The notes under the pieces are model-generated. The model searched no databases and was not told the origin of the DNA. It worked only from the letters and a program-made list of their open reading frames with translations. 38,426 nt of DNA from Candidatus Schneewindia gallinarum (GTDB lineage: Bacteria; Bacillota; Clostridia; Oscillospirales; Ruminococcaceae): positions 1 to 38,426 of the forward strand of contig CAJFUF010000020.1 of NCBI GenBank assembly GCA_904420175.1, read 5' to 3'. Positions 24,254-33,647 of this stretch are shown one piece after another. The translations under genes were made by a program, and so were the position numbers. The first letter of the stretch is position 1; every line of letters begins with the position of its first letter.

Positions 24254-25534
24254 CTAGCTGGTTTCCAGAATGGTGTTGATGTCCACGGTTACGCCTGCGC
24301 CCACCACATTTTTGCGGTAGACCCGGAATGTCACCTGCTGGCCCGGCTTCAGTTCCTCCAGCCGGTCGAAAAACTCCGTCAGCGTCGTCACGCTTTGCCC
24401 GCCAATCTCGGTGATGACGTCGCCCACCATGGCGCCTGCCTTGTAAAAGCTGCCCGTCTCGTCAATGTCCGTAATCTGGATTCCGGCCACCAGGCCGTAG
24501 CGGGAGGCGGTCAGGCTGCTGATCTGCCGGACGGTGACGCCGAGGGACACCCGGTTTTTCACATAGCCATACTCCAGAATGTCGTTGATAATCGGCTCGG
24601 CATATTTGGAGGGGATGGCAAAGCCGATTCCCTCATATTCCACATTGGCGATTTTGCTGGAGTTGATGCCCACCACCTGGCCGGCCATGTTCACCAGCGC
24701 CCCGCCTGAGTTGCCAGGGTTGATGGCTGCAGAGGTCTGGATACACTTGATGGTCAGCGTGGTCCCGTTTCCAACAGGGCGGTCCACGCCGGACACGATC
24801 CCTTCCGTCAGGCTGCCCGCCAGCGTCAGTCCGCCGGGGTTGCCAATGGCAAGGACCACGTCGCCCACCTCCAGCTGGGAGGAATCGCCGAACTCCGCCG
24901 CGCGCAGCCCGGTGGCGTCCACCTTCAGCACGGCAAGGTCGGTTCGCGTGTCGGTTCCCACAATCTGGGCCTTCATCTCATTCCCGTCGTTGAATACCAC
25001 CTTAATCATGCCGGTCGCACCTGACACCACATGTTCATTGGTGACAATGTAGCCGTCCGACTGGATGATGATGCCGCTTCCCTGCGAGCTGACGGTCAAA
25101 TTTTCGTCGCTTGTGTAGGCCACAATGCCCACCACAGACGGGCTGACCTTCTTGTAAATGGCAGAGTAGGACTGGGCGGAGCCGGTGGACTGCTCCCCTT
25201 CTACGCCGGGGGTGTCGCTGATGGTGACCTTCTCCTCCGTGGTGAGAGAGCTTTCAGACGAGGAGGAGTCGGAGCTGTCCCCGCTGCCAAGCAGGCCCCC
25301 GCCGGTGAACGCCTCGTACACGCCGTAGGCCGCAAAGCCCAGCAGCAGCACGGCAAGCACCCCGGCCACCAGGGTGATAAACACCTGAAGGCCCCGGTTC
25401 TTTTTCCCGGACGGGTCCGGCGGCAGGGAGTTTTCATACTCCTCAAAATTCCAGCGGTACTCGCCCGTGTCGCCCTGGGGCGGCATGTCCTGCTGTTCCC
25501 TGTCCGGATGTTCTCTGTTGTTCCTTTCGTCCAT
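24254..25534 (-). CDS. HtrA/DegP-type membrane-anchored serine protease
   Basis: The 426-residue protein has a cytoplasmic N-terminus, one transmembrane segment (about residues 49-73) and a Ser-rich linker. A trypsin-like domain follows with triad H168 (NEHVV), D199 (TDLAVL) and S276 (GNSGGAL). A single PDZ domain covers about residues 330-420. It degrades misfolded exported proteins outside the membrane. The ATG at 25534 is preferred because AAGGAG lies 8 bases upstream, better than a GTG at 25543. It is 5 bases downstream of the sensor kinase, so the three genes form one operon with the regulator. This order resembles CssR-CssS-HtrA style secretion stress control. Confidence 0.95.
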   Translation of the reverse strand: MDERNNREHPDREQQDMPPQGDTGEYRWNFEEYENSLPPDPSGKKNRGLQVFITLVAGVLAVLLLGFAAYGVYEAFTGGGLLGSGDSSDSSSSESSLTTEEKVTISDTPGVEGEQSTGSAQSYSAIYKKVSPSVVGIVAYTSDENLTVSSQGSGIIIQSDGYIVTNEHVVSGATGMIKVVFNDGNEMKAQIVGTDTRTDLAVLKVDATGLRAAEFGDSSQLEVGDVVLAIGNPGGLTLAGSLTEGIVSGVDRPVGNGTTLTIKCIQTSAAINPGNSGGALVNMAGQVVGINSSKIANVEYEGIGFAIPSKYAEPIINDILEYGYVKNRVSLGVTVRQISSLTASRYGLVAGIQITDIDETGSFYKAGAMVGDVITEIGGQSVTTLTEFFDRLEELKPGQQVTFRVYRKNVVGAGVTVDINTILETS

Positions 25535-25539
25535 CCCGA

Positions 25540-27012
25540 TCACTCCTTCGGCCTATCTGCCGGTTCCTGCTGTTTCTTTTCCTTCCGGTCCGGCTTCGCC
25601 AGATCAAGGGAAAATACAAACTCACAGTATTCGCCTTTCTGGCTTTTGACAATGATGTCGCCGCCGTGCAGGTTGACAACTGATTTCACAATATATAGTC
25701 CGAGGCCGACGCCCTCTTTATTCATGCTGCGGGAACGGTCGGTCTTGTAAAACCGGTCGAACACGCGGGAAATTTCTTCCTTTACAATGCCGTCGCCCGT
25801 GTTGCGTACAGAGATGTAGGCCTTTCCACCCTCCGCATGGACGGAGAAGGAGATGGTTCCGCCGTCGTTAGCAAACTTGACCGCATTGTCCACCAGGTTG
25901 TACACCACCTGATGGATCAGCTCCTTGTCGGCGCGGACATAGCATTTGTCCATGTCCAGCCCCTCCACCTGCAGGTGCTTTTCCTCAATACGCTTCTCAA
26001 AGCTGAACACCGTCTCCATCACAAGGCCGGTGATCTCCACCTGGGCGAGGTTCAGTTTCATCTCCCCCGCCTCCATGCGGGAGATGGCAAGCATGGAGGT
26101 GATAAGCCTGGAAAGGCGCTTCACCTCGCCGGAGACAATGGTCAGATAGTGGCGCTCGTGCTCCCGGTCGATGGTGCCGTCCAAAATACCGTCAACAAAA
26201 CCGCCGATGATGGTCATGGGGGTTTTCAGCTCATGGGAAACATTGGCCGTAAAACTGCGGCGGGTTGTCTCCATCTCCGCAAGGCTGGCGGCCATGTTGT
26301 TGATGGAGGCTGACAGTTCACTGATTTCATCGTTTCCCGTCACCTCAAGCCGGGCGGAAAAGTCCCCTTTTGCAAAGCTGTTCATGGCTGCTGACATCTG
26401 CCGCAGGGGACGCACCATGTCCAGTGTGACAAAGTAGATAACCACAAAGGCAAAGATCAGCACCGCCGCGGCGGAGATGAGGAACATGGTGGCCACATTG
26501 CCGAGGTAGGACGTGAGGCTGTCCGCGCTGCTGGAGGCGAACAGCACCCCGTAGATGGTTCCATCCTCCAGCTGCAGCGTCCTTGACACAGTGTAATAGC
26601 GGCTTTCATACAGGTCATCCAGGTCGCCCTGCTCGCTGATTCCGTCCTCCAGCGCCTGCGCCATCACTTCCTCCGTCAGCACCGCGTCTGTGTGTGCGCA
26701 GGGCTGTGTTTCGCTGCACAGCAGCACCTGCCCGTTGACATCGGTCAAAAACACAAAGGCATCCGCAGCGCGGCTGACCAGCTCATACCCGACTTTCAGT
26801 ATCTGGGCATTTTCAAACGTGTTGGTCTGCTCGTCAAAGCTGGCCCTGCTAATCAGCGCCGCCTCATCCAGCAGGCTGCGCAGGCCGCGCTGCTTCTCGT
26901 CCCCGAAGTAGCGGGCGGAAAACAGCAGCAGCATCATGCCGAGAAAGGTAACACTGATGAGGATCACGGCTGCGCAGATACTGAAATACCGTACAAACAG
27001 ATTTTTGCGCAT
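25540..27012 (-). CDS. Sensor histidine kinase with two transmembrane segments
   Basis: The 490-residue protein has a transmembrane segment at about residues 10-32, an external sensor loop of about 130 residues (to about 170), a second transmembrane segment and a HAMP region (about 198-250). The HisKA box holds H260 in VSHELKTPMT. The ATPase domain has N-box HQVVYNLVDNAVKF and G-boxes NTGDGI and GVGLGLYIV. It should phosphorylate the upstream response regulator. The start ATG at 27012 is 6 bases after the regulator's stop. Partner HtrA follows, so envelope or secretion stress is the likely signal (inference from context). Confidence 0.94.
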   Translation of the reverse strand: MRKNLFVRYFSICAAVILISVTFLGMMLLLFSARYFGDEKQRGLRSLLDEAALISRASFDEQTNTFENAQILKVGYELVSRAADAFVFLTDVNGQVLLCSETQPCAHTDAVLTEEVMAQALEDGISEQGDLDDLYESRYYTVSRTLQLEDGTIYGVLFASSSADSLTSYLGNVATMFLISAAAVLIFAFVVIYFVTLDMVRPLRQMSAAMNSFAKGDFSARLEVTGNDEISELSASINNMAASLAEMETTRRSFTANVSHELKTPMTIIGGFVDGILDGTIDREHERHYLTIVSGEVKRLSRLITSMLAISRMEAGEMKLNLAQVEITGLVMETVFSFEKRIEEKHLQVEGLDMDKCYVRADKELIHQVVYNLVDNAVKFANDGGTISFSVHAEGGKAYISVRNTGDGIVKEEISRVFDRFYKTDRSRSMNKEGVGLGLYIVKSVVNLHGGDIIVKSQKGEYCEFVFSLDLAKPDRKEKKQQEPADRPKE

Positions 27013-27018
27013 GATTCC

Positions 27019-27708
27019 TTACTCTTTCGTCTCGAATTTATAGCCGACGCCCCAAACTGTTTTCAGCGTCCACTGATCGGAGACGTTTTCCAGTTTTTCA
27101 CGCAGGCGCTTGATATGTACGTCCACCGTGCGCGAGTCGCCGTAGTACTCGAAGCCCCACACCTCGTCCAACAGCTGGTCGCGGGTAAACACCCGGTTGG
27201 GGTTGCTGGCCAGGTGGTACAGCAGTTCCAGCTCCTTGGGCGGGGTGTCCACCACCTTGCCGTCCACCTTCAGCTCGTAGGTGGTCAAATTGACGCTCAG
27301 TTTGTCGTAAGTAACCTCCTTTACGGCCGGTTCCTTCTTTTCCTGCACGGAGGTACGGCGCAACACCGCCTTGATACGGGCCACAACCTCCTTTGTGTCG
27401 AAGGGCTTGACGATGTAATCGTCCGCCCCAAGCTCCAGCCCGAGCACCTTGTCGAACACCTCGCCCTTGGCTGTCAGCATGATAATGGGGCATTCGGAGG
27501 TTTTGCGCACCTCCCTGAGCACCTGCCAGCCGTCCAGCTGGGGCATCATGATGTCCAGCAGCATGATGTCCGGCGGGTCCTTTTGGAACTGTTCCACCGC
27601 CTGCACCCCGTCGGCAGCCAATGTTACGGCAAAGCCCTCCTTCTCAAGGTACAGACGCAGCAGTTCGCAGATGTTGCTGTCGTCGTCCGCTACCAAAACT
27701 CTGTTCAT
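27019..27708 (-). CDS. OmpR/PhoB-family response regulator
   Basis: The 229-residue protein has a receiver domain with the acidic pocket DDD at residues 8-10, phosphoacceptor D52 in MLLDIMMPQLDG and a conserved Lys in MLTAKGE. The C-terminal winged-helix DNA-binding domain contains RTVDVHIKRLREKLE. GGGGGAAAG precedes the ATG at 27708. It starts an operon with the kinase and HtrA genes and its promoter lies at 27749. It is likely to control this operon and others. Confidence 0.95.
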   Translation of the reverse strand: MNRVLVADDDSNICELLRLYLEKEGFAVTLAADGVQAVEQFQKDPPDIMLLDIMMPQLDGWQVLREVRKTSECPIIMLTAKGEVFDKVLGLELGADDYIVKPFDTKEVVARIKAVLRRTSVQEKKEPAVKEVTYDKLSVNLTTYELKVDGKVVDTPPKELELLYHLASNPNRVFTRDQLLDEVWGFEYYGDSRTVDVHIKRLREKLENVSDQWTLKTVWGVGYKFETKE

Positions 27709-27748
27709 GTTCTTTCCCCCTGTTTCCATACATTGCGTCTATTCTGAT

Positions 27749-27754
27749 AGTATA
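27749..27754 (-). promoter_or_regulatory. Extended -10 promoter of the regulator-kinase-HtrA operon
   Basis: TGG-TATACT on the minus strand (-10 at 27754-27749) forms an extended -10. A poor TTAACG lies about 19 bases upstream, so regulation by an activator is possible. Confidence 0.6.
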
Positions 27755-27817
27755 CCATACAGCCGCGTATTTTCGTTAAGAAACATTGAATAAAATGCGG
27801 AAAACCTGTAAAACTTC

Positions 27818-27846
27818 TTGTTTCCCGCCCCTTTTCCGGCTATAAT
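27818..27846 (+). promoter_or_regulatory. Promoter of ychF
   Basis: TTGTTT (27818-27823), 17 bases, then TATAAT (27841-27846), 39 bases before the ATG. Confidence 0.75.
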
Positions 27847-27885
27847 GAAGAAAGCATTTTACAGGAAGAAACGGAGATAGCAACT

Positions 27886-28980
27886 ATGAAACTTGGAATC
27901 GTCGGGCTGCCCAACGTGGGGAAAAGCACCCTGTTTAACGCCATTACGGGCGCCGGGGCAGACGCACAGAACTACCCCTTCTGCACCATTGAGCCCAACG
28001 TGGGCATGGTGGCGGTGCCGGACCGGCGGCTGGATGCGCTTGCGGAGCTGTACCATCCCCGCAAGGTCACCCCCGCTGTCATCGAATTTGTGGATATTGC
28101 AGGGCTTGTCAAAGGCGCCTCCAAAGGCGAGGGGCTGGGCAACAAGTTTTTGTCCCACATCAGGGAGGTGGACGCCATCGTCCACGTGGTGCGCTGCTTT
28201 GAAAGCGACGACATCATCCATGTGGAGGGCTCTGTCGATCCCATCCGGGATATTGAGACCATCAACTACGAGCTGATTTTATCCGACTTGGATATTCTGG
28301 ACCGGCGCATTGACCGGACCAAAAAACTGTTGAAGGGTGATAAAAAGCTGGCGGGGGAAGTGGACACGCTGGAGCGGCTGCGCAGCTTCCTGTCCGAGGG
28401 GGGCTCTGCCCGCGGCTTCCAGTTTACTGAGGACGAGGCGGAGCTGCGGGACAGCCTTCCCCTATTGTCCTTAAAGCCGGTCATCTATGCTGCAAACCTG
28501 TCGGAGGACGATGTGCTGGGCGGGTACGGCGACAACCCCCACTACCGGAAGGTGGCGGAGTATGCCGCGGCAGAGCATGCGGGCGTGCTGCCCATCTGCG
28601 CAAAAATGGAGGAGGAGCTGGCCCCCATGGAGCCGGAGGAGAAGAAGGCCTTCCTTTCCGAGCTGGGGCTGGAGGAGTCCGGCCTTGACCGGCTGATCCG
28701 CGAGGGATACGCTCTGCTGGGGCTTATCTCCTTCTTAACCGCGGGCGAGCCGGAGGTGCGCGCATGGACCATCCGGGAGGGGACGAAGGCCCCTGCCGCG
28801 GCAGGGAAAATCCACACGGATATTGAGCGCGGCTTTATCCGGGCGGAGACCATCTCCTTTGACGACCTGATGGCCTGCGGCAGCATGGCCGCCGCAAAGG
28901 AGAAGGGACTTATCCGGCTGGAGGGTAAGGAGTATGTTGTAAAGGACGGGGACGTTATTTATTTCCGTTTCAACGTGTAG
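27886..28980 (+). CDS. ychF: Ribosome-binding ATPase YchF (Obg family)
   Basis: YchF is a translation-associated P-loop ATPase of the Obg GTPase group. The 364-residue length is normal. P-loop GLPNVGKST is at residues 6-14, switch-region and G3 [19 protein letters not shown] follows, and KPVIYAAN is in the place of the NKxD motif, giving ATP preference. The C-terminus contains the TGS-like domain with [15 protein letters not shown] and [10 protein letters not shown]. The ATG at 27886 follows ACGGAG. The gene is transcribed alone from its own promoter and ends in a strong terminator. Confidence 0.97.
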   Translation: MKLGIVGLPNVGKSTLFNAITGAGADAQNYPFCTIEPNVGMVAVPDRRLDALAELYHPRKVTPAVIEFVDIAGLVKGASKGEGLGNKFLSHIREVDAIVHVVRCFESDDIIHVEGSVDPIRDIETINYELILSDLDILDRRIDRTKKLLKGDKKLAGEVDTLERLRSFLSEGGSARGFQFTEDEAELRDSLPLLSLKPVIYAANLSEDDVLGGYGDNPHYRKVAEYAAAEHAGVLPICAKMEEELAPMEPEEKKAFLSELGLEESGLDRLIREGYALLGLISFLTAGEPEVRAWTIREGTKAPAAAGKIHTDIERGFIRAETISFDDLMACGSMAAAKEKGLIRLEGKEYVVKDGDVIYFRFNV

Positions 28981-28986
28981 GCCTGT

Positions 28987-29019
28987 GGGAGGGGTGCTTA
29001 CAGCGCCCCTCCCTTTTTT
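28987..29019 (+). terminator. Terminator after ychF
   Basis: GGGAGGGGTGC (28987-28997) pairs with GCGCCCCTCCC (29003-29013), with one T-G pair and a 5-base loop, then six T. Confidence 0.92.
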
Positions 29020-29107
29020 CCGTCCCCGCAGGCAGGGGGTGGTTTTTATTGCACGGCAGCCGGGAATATGATAGACTACTGTTATCAATACCGAAGGGTG
29101 GTCCGTT

Positions 29108-30355
29108 TTGGAATCCATACTGATTATTTTCCTGCTGCTTTTGTTTTCCGCCTATTTTTCTGCGTCGGAAATGGCCTTTTCCACCGCCAACCGCCTGCGG
29201 CTGAAAAATGCCGCAAACGAGGGGAACGGCAAGGCAAAAATGGCCCTGCAGCTTATCGGTGACTTTGACCGCACGCTGTCCACCATCCTGGTAGGCAACA
29301 ACATTGTCAACATCCTGTCCTCCTCCATTGCTACGGCGGCCTTTACGGTGCTGTTCGGCAGTGCGGGCGTGGGGGTTGCCACCGTGGTCATGACGGTCAT
29401 CATCCTCATCTGCGGCGAAATCCTTCCCAAAAGCTACGCCAAGCTGCACGCGGATAAGCTGGCGCTGTCCATGGCGGCCTCCCTGCGCTTCATTAAGCTG
29501 ATTCTGACGCCGGTGGTCTTTTTCTTCAGCCTGTTTAACAAAATTATCCGCACCCCGCGGGAGGAGCAGCCGCCCATGACCGAGGACGAACTGCGCTTCA
29601 TGATTGACGAAATTGCGGACGAGGGCGTTATCCCGGAAGAAAACAGCGAGCTGATGCAGTCCGCCATTGATTTCGACCGCATCTCCGTCCGGCAGATTAT
29701 CACCCCAAGGGTGGATGTGGACTTCATCGACATCGACGACAGCCCGGCGGAAATCCGCGCCTTTATGGAGACGACCCGCCACTCCCGTCTGCCCGTCTAC
29801 CGCGAGTCGGTGGACAACATCATCGGCGTACTGTATAAAAGCGAATACTTCCTCACAGCCGCCTCCGGGAAGGAGTTCACGGTGGAGTCGCTGCTGCGGA
29901 AGGCCCTGTTTATTCCGGCCAGCTTAAAAATTTCCGCTGTCCTGCGGCGTCTGCAAAAGGAAAAAATCCACCTTGCCGTCGTCACGGACGAGCATGGCGG
30001 CACCCTTGGCGTGGTAACGATGGAGGACATCCTGGAGGAGCTGGTGGGTGAAATCTGGGACGAGTCGGATGAGGTGGAATACCCCATCCTCCGCAGGGAC
30101 GCGCACACCTTTGTGGCAGAGGGGGACGCGGAGCTGTCCGAGGTGGCCGATTTCATCGGCCTTGATTATGATCAGATGGAGACCGACGCCATGACCGTGG
30201 GCGGTTTCCTGCTGGAGCAGTTCTCCAGAATCCCGGATGAGGGGGAGAGCTGCACCTTCGGTGATTTTTTGTTTACGGTGCTTGCCATTAAGGATAACCG
30301 GATTCTCACGGTACAGATAACGGATCAAAGGACAAAGGATGAAAACGAACGCTGA
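29108..30355 (+). CDS. CNNM/CorC-type hemolysin family membrane protein
   Basis: The 415-residue protein has an N-terminal CNNM (DUF21) membrane domain, roughly residues 1-150, with segments near 4-22, 55-75, 78-103 and 130-145. A pair of CBS domains follows (about 190-320, for example TPRVDVDFIDID and LAVVTDEHGGTLGVVTMEDILEE). A C-terminal CorC_HlyC domain (about 335-410) ends it. Members are linked to magnesium and other metal export. The start at 29108 is a TTG, with AAGGGTGG upstream and no nearby ATG. It overlaps the next gene by 17 bases, so it heads the large plus-strand block. Transport substrate is not shown. Confidence 0.9.
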   Translation: MESILIIFLLLLFSAYFSASEMAFSTANRLRLKNAANEGNGKAKMALQLIGDFDRTLSTILVGNNIVNILSSSIATAAFTVLFGSAGVGVATVVMTVIILICGEILPKSYAKLHADKLALSMAASLRFIKLILTPVVFFFSLFNKIIRTPREEQPPMTEDELRFMIDEIADEGVIPEENSELMQSAIDFDRISVRQIITPRVDVDFIDIDDSPAEIRAFMETTRHSRLPVYRESVDNIIGVLYKSEYFLTAASGKEFTVESLLRKALFIPASLKISAVLRRLQKEKIHLAVVTDEHGGTLGVVTMEDILEELVGEIWDESDEVEYPILRRDAHTFVAEGDAELSEVADFIGLDYDQMETDAMTVGGFLLEQFSRIPDEGESCTFGDFLFTVLAIKDNRILTVQITDQRTKDENER

Positions 30356-32273
30356 CAACAGAATGTACCCCGTGCCAAAGCCTGTCTATGACGTGTTGGA
30401 CAGGCTTTGTTCCTCTGGGTATGAGGCATACCTGGTGGGTGGCTGTGTCCGCGATCTGCTGCTGGGGCAGGTTCCCCACGACTTTGACGTGACCACCAGC
30501 GCACCGCCGCAGGCAGTTCAGCACCTGTTTGAGGGCCGCGCCCTCTCCACTGCCGGGCTCCGCTTTGGCACGGTGGGGGTGCGCACGGCCCGCGGGCTGG
30601 TGGAAATTACCACCTACCGGGGCGAAGGGGGGTATTCCGACGCGCGGCACCCGGACAGGGTGCGCTTCGGCGTGACGCTGGAGGACGACCTTGTACGCCG
30701 CGACTTCCTTATGAATGCCGTATGCATGACAAAGGACGGCCGTGTGGTGGATCCGTTAGGCGGCCGGGCGGACATCCGCCGCGGCCTGATCACCGCCTGC
30801 GGCGACGCGGACGCGCGCTTTCGCGAGGATGCGCTGCGGGCGCTGCGCGGCGTGCGCTTTGCCTGCCGTCTGGGCTTTCAGATTGCGCCTGCCACCCTTG
30901 CCGCCATGAAGCGGGCGGCGGGGGCCCTGTCGTCCCTTCCCATGGAACGCGTCAGCGCCGAGCTCTGCGGGATTTTGTGCTCCCCCGATCCGGCCCGGCT
31001 GTTCTCCGAATTCTCCTGGTGCCTTCACGCACTGTTTCCCCGCTTTGCCCCGGCCGGGGCCGCGGGGTTAAACCGGCTTCCCGCCTCCCTCGCCCTGCGT
31101 CTGCTGCCCCTTTCCCCACTGGAGGGCAGTCTGCTTTTGCCAAGGCAGGAGCGGGCGCGCCTTATTAGGCTGCGGCAGGTTTGGGACAGGCTGCCCGTGC
31201 CGGACGGACGTGCCGCCCGGCAGCTGCTGTGCCTGCAGGAGCCAGCCGTTGTCCGTGAGGCGCTGCACTGCTACGACCTTGTTTTCGGCACTGCCCAGTC
31301 CGCCCTGCTGTCCGAAAACGACGCCCTGCGCCTGTCTGCCCTGCCCCGCGGCGGGCAGCTGCGCGACATGGGCTTTGCGGGAAGGGAAATCCGTCTTGTT
31401 CTGGACAGGCTCCGCCTGTTGGCGCTGGAGGAGGACACGCCCCCTGACGCCTCCTGGCGTAAGCGGCAGATGCATCTGTTAAATGACACCGGGGCGGTAC
31501 TTCGCCTGATGCCTCCCACGCTGCGGGACCTGTGCGGGCTGGCCCCCTTCTCCGACCGGCTGCTGCCGGTGCGCAGCCGGGCCCGCCTGCCGGAAAAGGC
31601 CGAAAGCGTCATCCTGTTCGCCCTTCCCTACTACTCCGCCGCCGCTGGGGGCGGCAACCTGTCCAAATATGCGGCGGTACCGGACTACCACCTTGTGGTG
31701 CCCGCCCTGCTGCAGCCGGTGGCAGACCGGCTAAAGCAGGCATTCCCTGACCATTCGTTTCAGGTCTTTACCGACAGTTCGCCCAACCGGGAGGTGGCGC
31801 TGGCTGTGCAGGCGGGGCTTGGCGTGCGGGGCGACAACGGGCTTTTGCTGCACCCGGCCTATGGTTCCTTTGTGTTCATTGGGGAGATTGTCACCGACCT
31901 GCCGCTGTTCTTTTTTGCACAGCCGGGCGGGGAATGCCTCCACTGCGGGCAGTGCAGGGCCGCCTGCCCGGTGGGGCTTGATAAAAGCCGCTGCGTTTCT
32001 GCCCTGACACAGAAAAAGGGCGTATTGACAGAGGAGGAGCAGGCACTGGTCAGGGCGGGCGGCCTGATTTGGGGCTGCGACCGCTGTCAGGACTGCTGCC
32101 CCTATAACCGGAATCTCCCGGACACGCCCCTTGTGGAATTTAAGCGGGACGTCCTGCCCCGGCTTGACCGGAGTCAGGTGGAGGCGCTTGTGCCCACGCG
32201 GGCCTTCGGCTTTCGCGGGCCCGGTCCGCTGCTTCGCAATCTCGCCCTGCTGGAACAGGAGGAACCTTCATGA
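30339..32273 (+). CDS. Fusion of CCA-adding tRNA nucleotidyltransferase and QueG-like [4Fe-4S] domain
   Basis: The 644-residue reading frame joins two tRNA enzymes. Residues 1-385 are a class II CCA-adding enzyme: VGGCVRD (33-39), catalytic DFD (48-50), RRDF (120-123), RFREDALRALR (161-170 region) and ERVSAEL (203-209). Residues about 395-644 match the short clostridial QueG-like form. These show CGLAPF (399-404), a candidate catalytic D479 in TDSSP, AGLGVRGDN and the first cluster C533-x2-C536-x2-C539-x3-C543. C552 and a second cluster C580-x2-C583-x3-C587 with an extra C586 follow. No stop separates the parts. AAAGGA precedes the ATG at 30339. It overlaps the CorC gene by 17 bases and the decarboxylase gene by 4. 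QueG is a cobalamin-dependent epoxyqueuosine reductase; whether this domain does that is unproven. Confidence 0.88.
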   Translation: MKTNADNRMYPVPKPVYDVLDRLCSSGYEAYLVGGCVRDLLLGQVPHDFDVTTSAPPQAVQHLFEGRALSTAGLRFGTVGVRTARGLVEITTYRGEGGYSDARHPDRVRFGVTLEDDLVRRDFLMNAVCMTKDGRVVDPLGGRADIRRGLITACGDADARFREDALRALRGVRFACRLGFQIAPATLAAMKRAAGALSSLPMERVSAELCGILCSPDPARLFSEFSWCLHALFPRFAPAGAAGLNRLPASLALRLLPLSPLEGSLLLPRQERARLIRLRQVWDRLPVPDGRAARQLLCLQEPAVVREALHCYDLVFGTAQSALLSENDALRLSALPRGGQLRDMGFAGREIRLVLDRLRLLALEEDTPPDASWRKRQMHLLNDTGAVLRLMPPTLRDLCGLAPFSDRLLPVRSRARLPEKAESVILFALPYYSAAAGGGNLSKYAAVPDYHLVVPALLQPVADRLKQAFPDHSFQVFTDSSPNREVALAVQAGLGVRGDNGLLLHPAYGSFVFIGEIVTDLPLFFFAQPGGECLHCGQCRAACPVGLDKSRCVSALTQKKGVLTEEEQALVRAGGLIWGCDRCQDCCPYNRNLPDTPLVEFKRDVLPRLDRSQVEALVPTRAFGFRGPGPLLRNLALLEQEEPS

Positions 32274-33595
32274 GTATCAGACAACTTGCCGGACAGTACC
32301 GGGACGGGGGCGCCGCCCGGTTCCACACGCCCGGGCACAAGGGGCGCCCCATCCCCCGTCTGCCGGACTTCGAGCATTTTCTTCCCCACGACATCACAGA
32401 GCTGCCCTTCACCGGGTCGCTGTACGACGGGGACGGCCCCATTGCCGCAGCGGAGGCGGAGGTGGCCCGCGTGTACGGTGCGGCGGACTGCCTGTTTTCT
32501 GCCGGCGGCTCCACTTTGTGCATTCAGACCATGCTGGCCATGACGGTGGGCATGGGCGGCACGGTGATAGCCGGACGCAACCTGCATCACAGCGCCGTCA
32601 ACACCTTTGCCCTTATGGATATGACGCCGGTGTGGCTGTTCCCCGACAACCGGGATGGCCGCCTGCCCGTGGGCGTCTACCGGCCGGATCAGCTGGAGGC
32701 GCTGCTGCGCGCCCACCCGGAGGCACGCGCCGTGTATCTGACCTGCCCCGACTACTTCGGGACCCTGTCCGATTTGGCGGCGCTTGCGGCCGTGTGCCAT
32801 GCCCACGGGGTACCGCTGCTGATAGACAATGCCCACGGGGCGCATCTCGGCCTGTTCTCCCCCTCCCTGCACCCCATGGCGCTGGGCGCCGACTTCTGCT
32901 GCGACAGCTTCCACAAAACGCTGCCCGCCCTGACGGGGGGCGCCGTGCTGCTGTGCCGGCAGCCGGTGGACCGTCGGGAGTGGAAGGCGGGCATGAGCCT
33001 GTTTGGCTCCACCAGCCCCAACTTTGCGATTCTGTCCAGCCTTGAGCAGTGCGGGCCCTACCTTGCCATGGAAGGCGCGCAGGAGTTTGCCGCTGCCGCA
33101 GGCGCCGTGGCGGAGTTGGAGCGGCTTTCCCGCGCACTCGGCTTCTTCCCGCTGGAAGGGAAAAAGGACCCGGCCCGGTTTACCGTCCAGCTCGGCGGAT
33201 ACTCAGAGGCGGAGCTGGAAAGCTATTTTAACGGGCAGGGCATTTTTTACGAGTTGTGCAGCGGGGACACCGTCGTCTTTATTGTCACCCCGCAAAACCT
33301 GCCGGCGGATACCGCGCGTCTTGCGGACGCACTGCGCAGGCTGCCCCGGCGTGCGGAGGGCTTCATCCCCTATCCGGCGCCCGGCATGGGCCCTGTGCGC
33401 ATGGGCGTCCGGCAGGCCATGTTTGCCCCGGCGCGCCGCCTGCCGGTGGAGCAGGCATACGGCCGGGTGTGCAGCAGCCTGTATCTCTGCTGCCCGCCGG
33501 GTGTGCCGCTGTGTATCCCGGGGGAAGAATTGACGGAAAAAGAGGTTCAGCTGTTAAAAAACAATGGAATTCACGAGGTAAAAGTGGTAGAATAG
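32270..33595 (+). CDS. Orn/Lys/Arg decarboxylase-like PLP protein (YaaO-like)
   Basis: The 441-residue protein is a short member of the fold type I PLP decarboxylases, lacking the long N-terminal wing domain of inducible enzymes. It begins with ARFHTPGHKGRPIP, and the PGHKG segment is a family hallmark. DNAHGAHLG is the Asp that binds the PLP ring nitrogen, and the PLP lysine is in SFHKTLPALTGGA. A C-terminal domain is shorter than in classical arginine decarboxylase. Its start overlaps the fusion gene (ATGA, 32270-32273), with AGGAGGAA as ribosome site. Position just upstream of darA-holB-ricT mirrors yaaO in Bacillus. The amino acid substrate is not certain. Confidence 0.9.
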   Translation: MSIRQLAGQYRDGGAARFHTPGHKGRPIPRLPDFEHFLPHDITELPFTGSLYDGDGPIAAAEAEVARVYGAADCLFSAGGSTLCIQTMLAMTVGMGGTVIAGRNLHHSAVNTFALMDMTPVWLFPDNRDGRLPVGVYRPDQLEALLRAHPEARAVYLTCPDYFGTLSDLAALAAVCHAHGVPLLIDNAHGAHLGLFSPSLHPMALGADFCCDSFHKTLPALTGGAVLLCRQPVDRREWKAGMSLFGSTSPNFAILSSLEQCGPYLAMEGAQEFAAAAGAVAELERLSRALGFFPLEGKKDPARFTVQLGGYSEAELESYFNGQGIFYELCSGDTVVFIVTPQNLPADTARLADALRRLPRRAEGFIPYPAPGMGPVRMGVRQAMFAPARRLPVEQAYGRVCSSLYLCCPPGVPLCIPGEELTEKEVQLLKNNGIHEVKVVE

Positions 33596-33647
33596 GCATA
33601 TAGATTGATTACACGCCTTTTTCCCGACAGAAATGGAGGTTTTCTTT

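Noticed and set aside
29049-29077. Possible promoter TTGCAC / TAGACT before the CorC-like gene
   Set aside because: Both boxes are weak (3 of 6 for the -35), so it was not listed as a feature, though a promoter after the ychF terminator is required.
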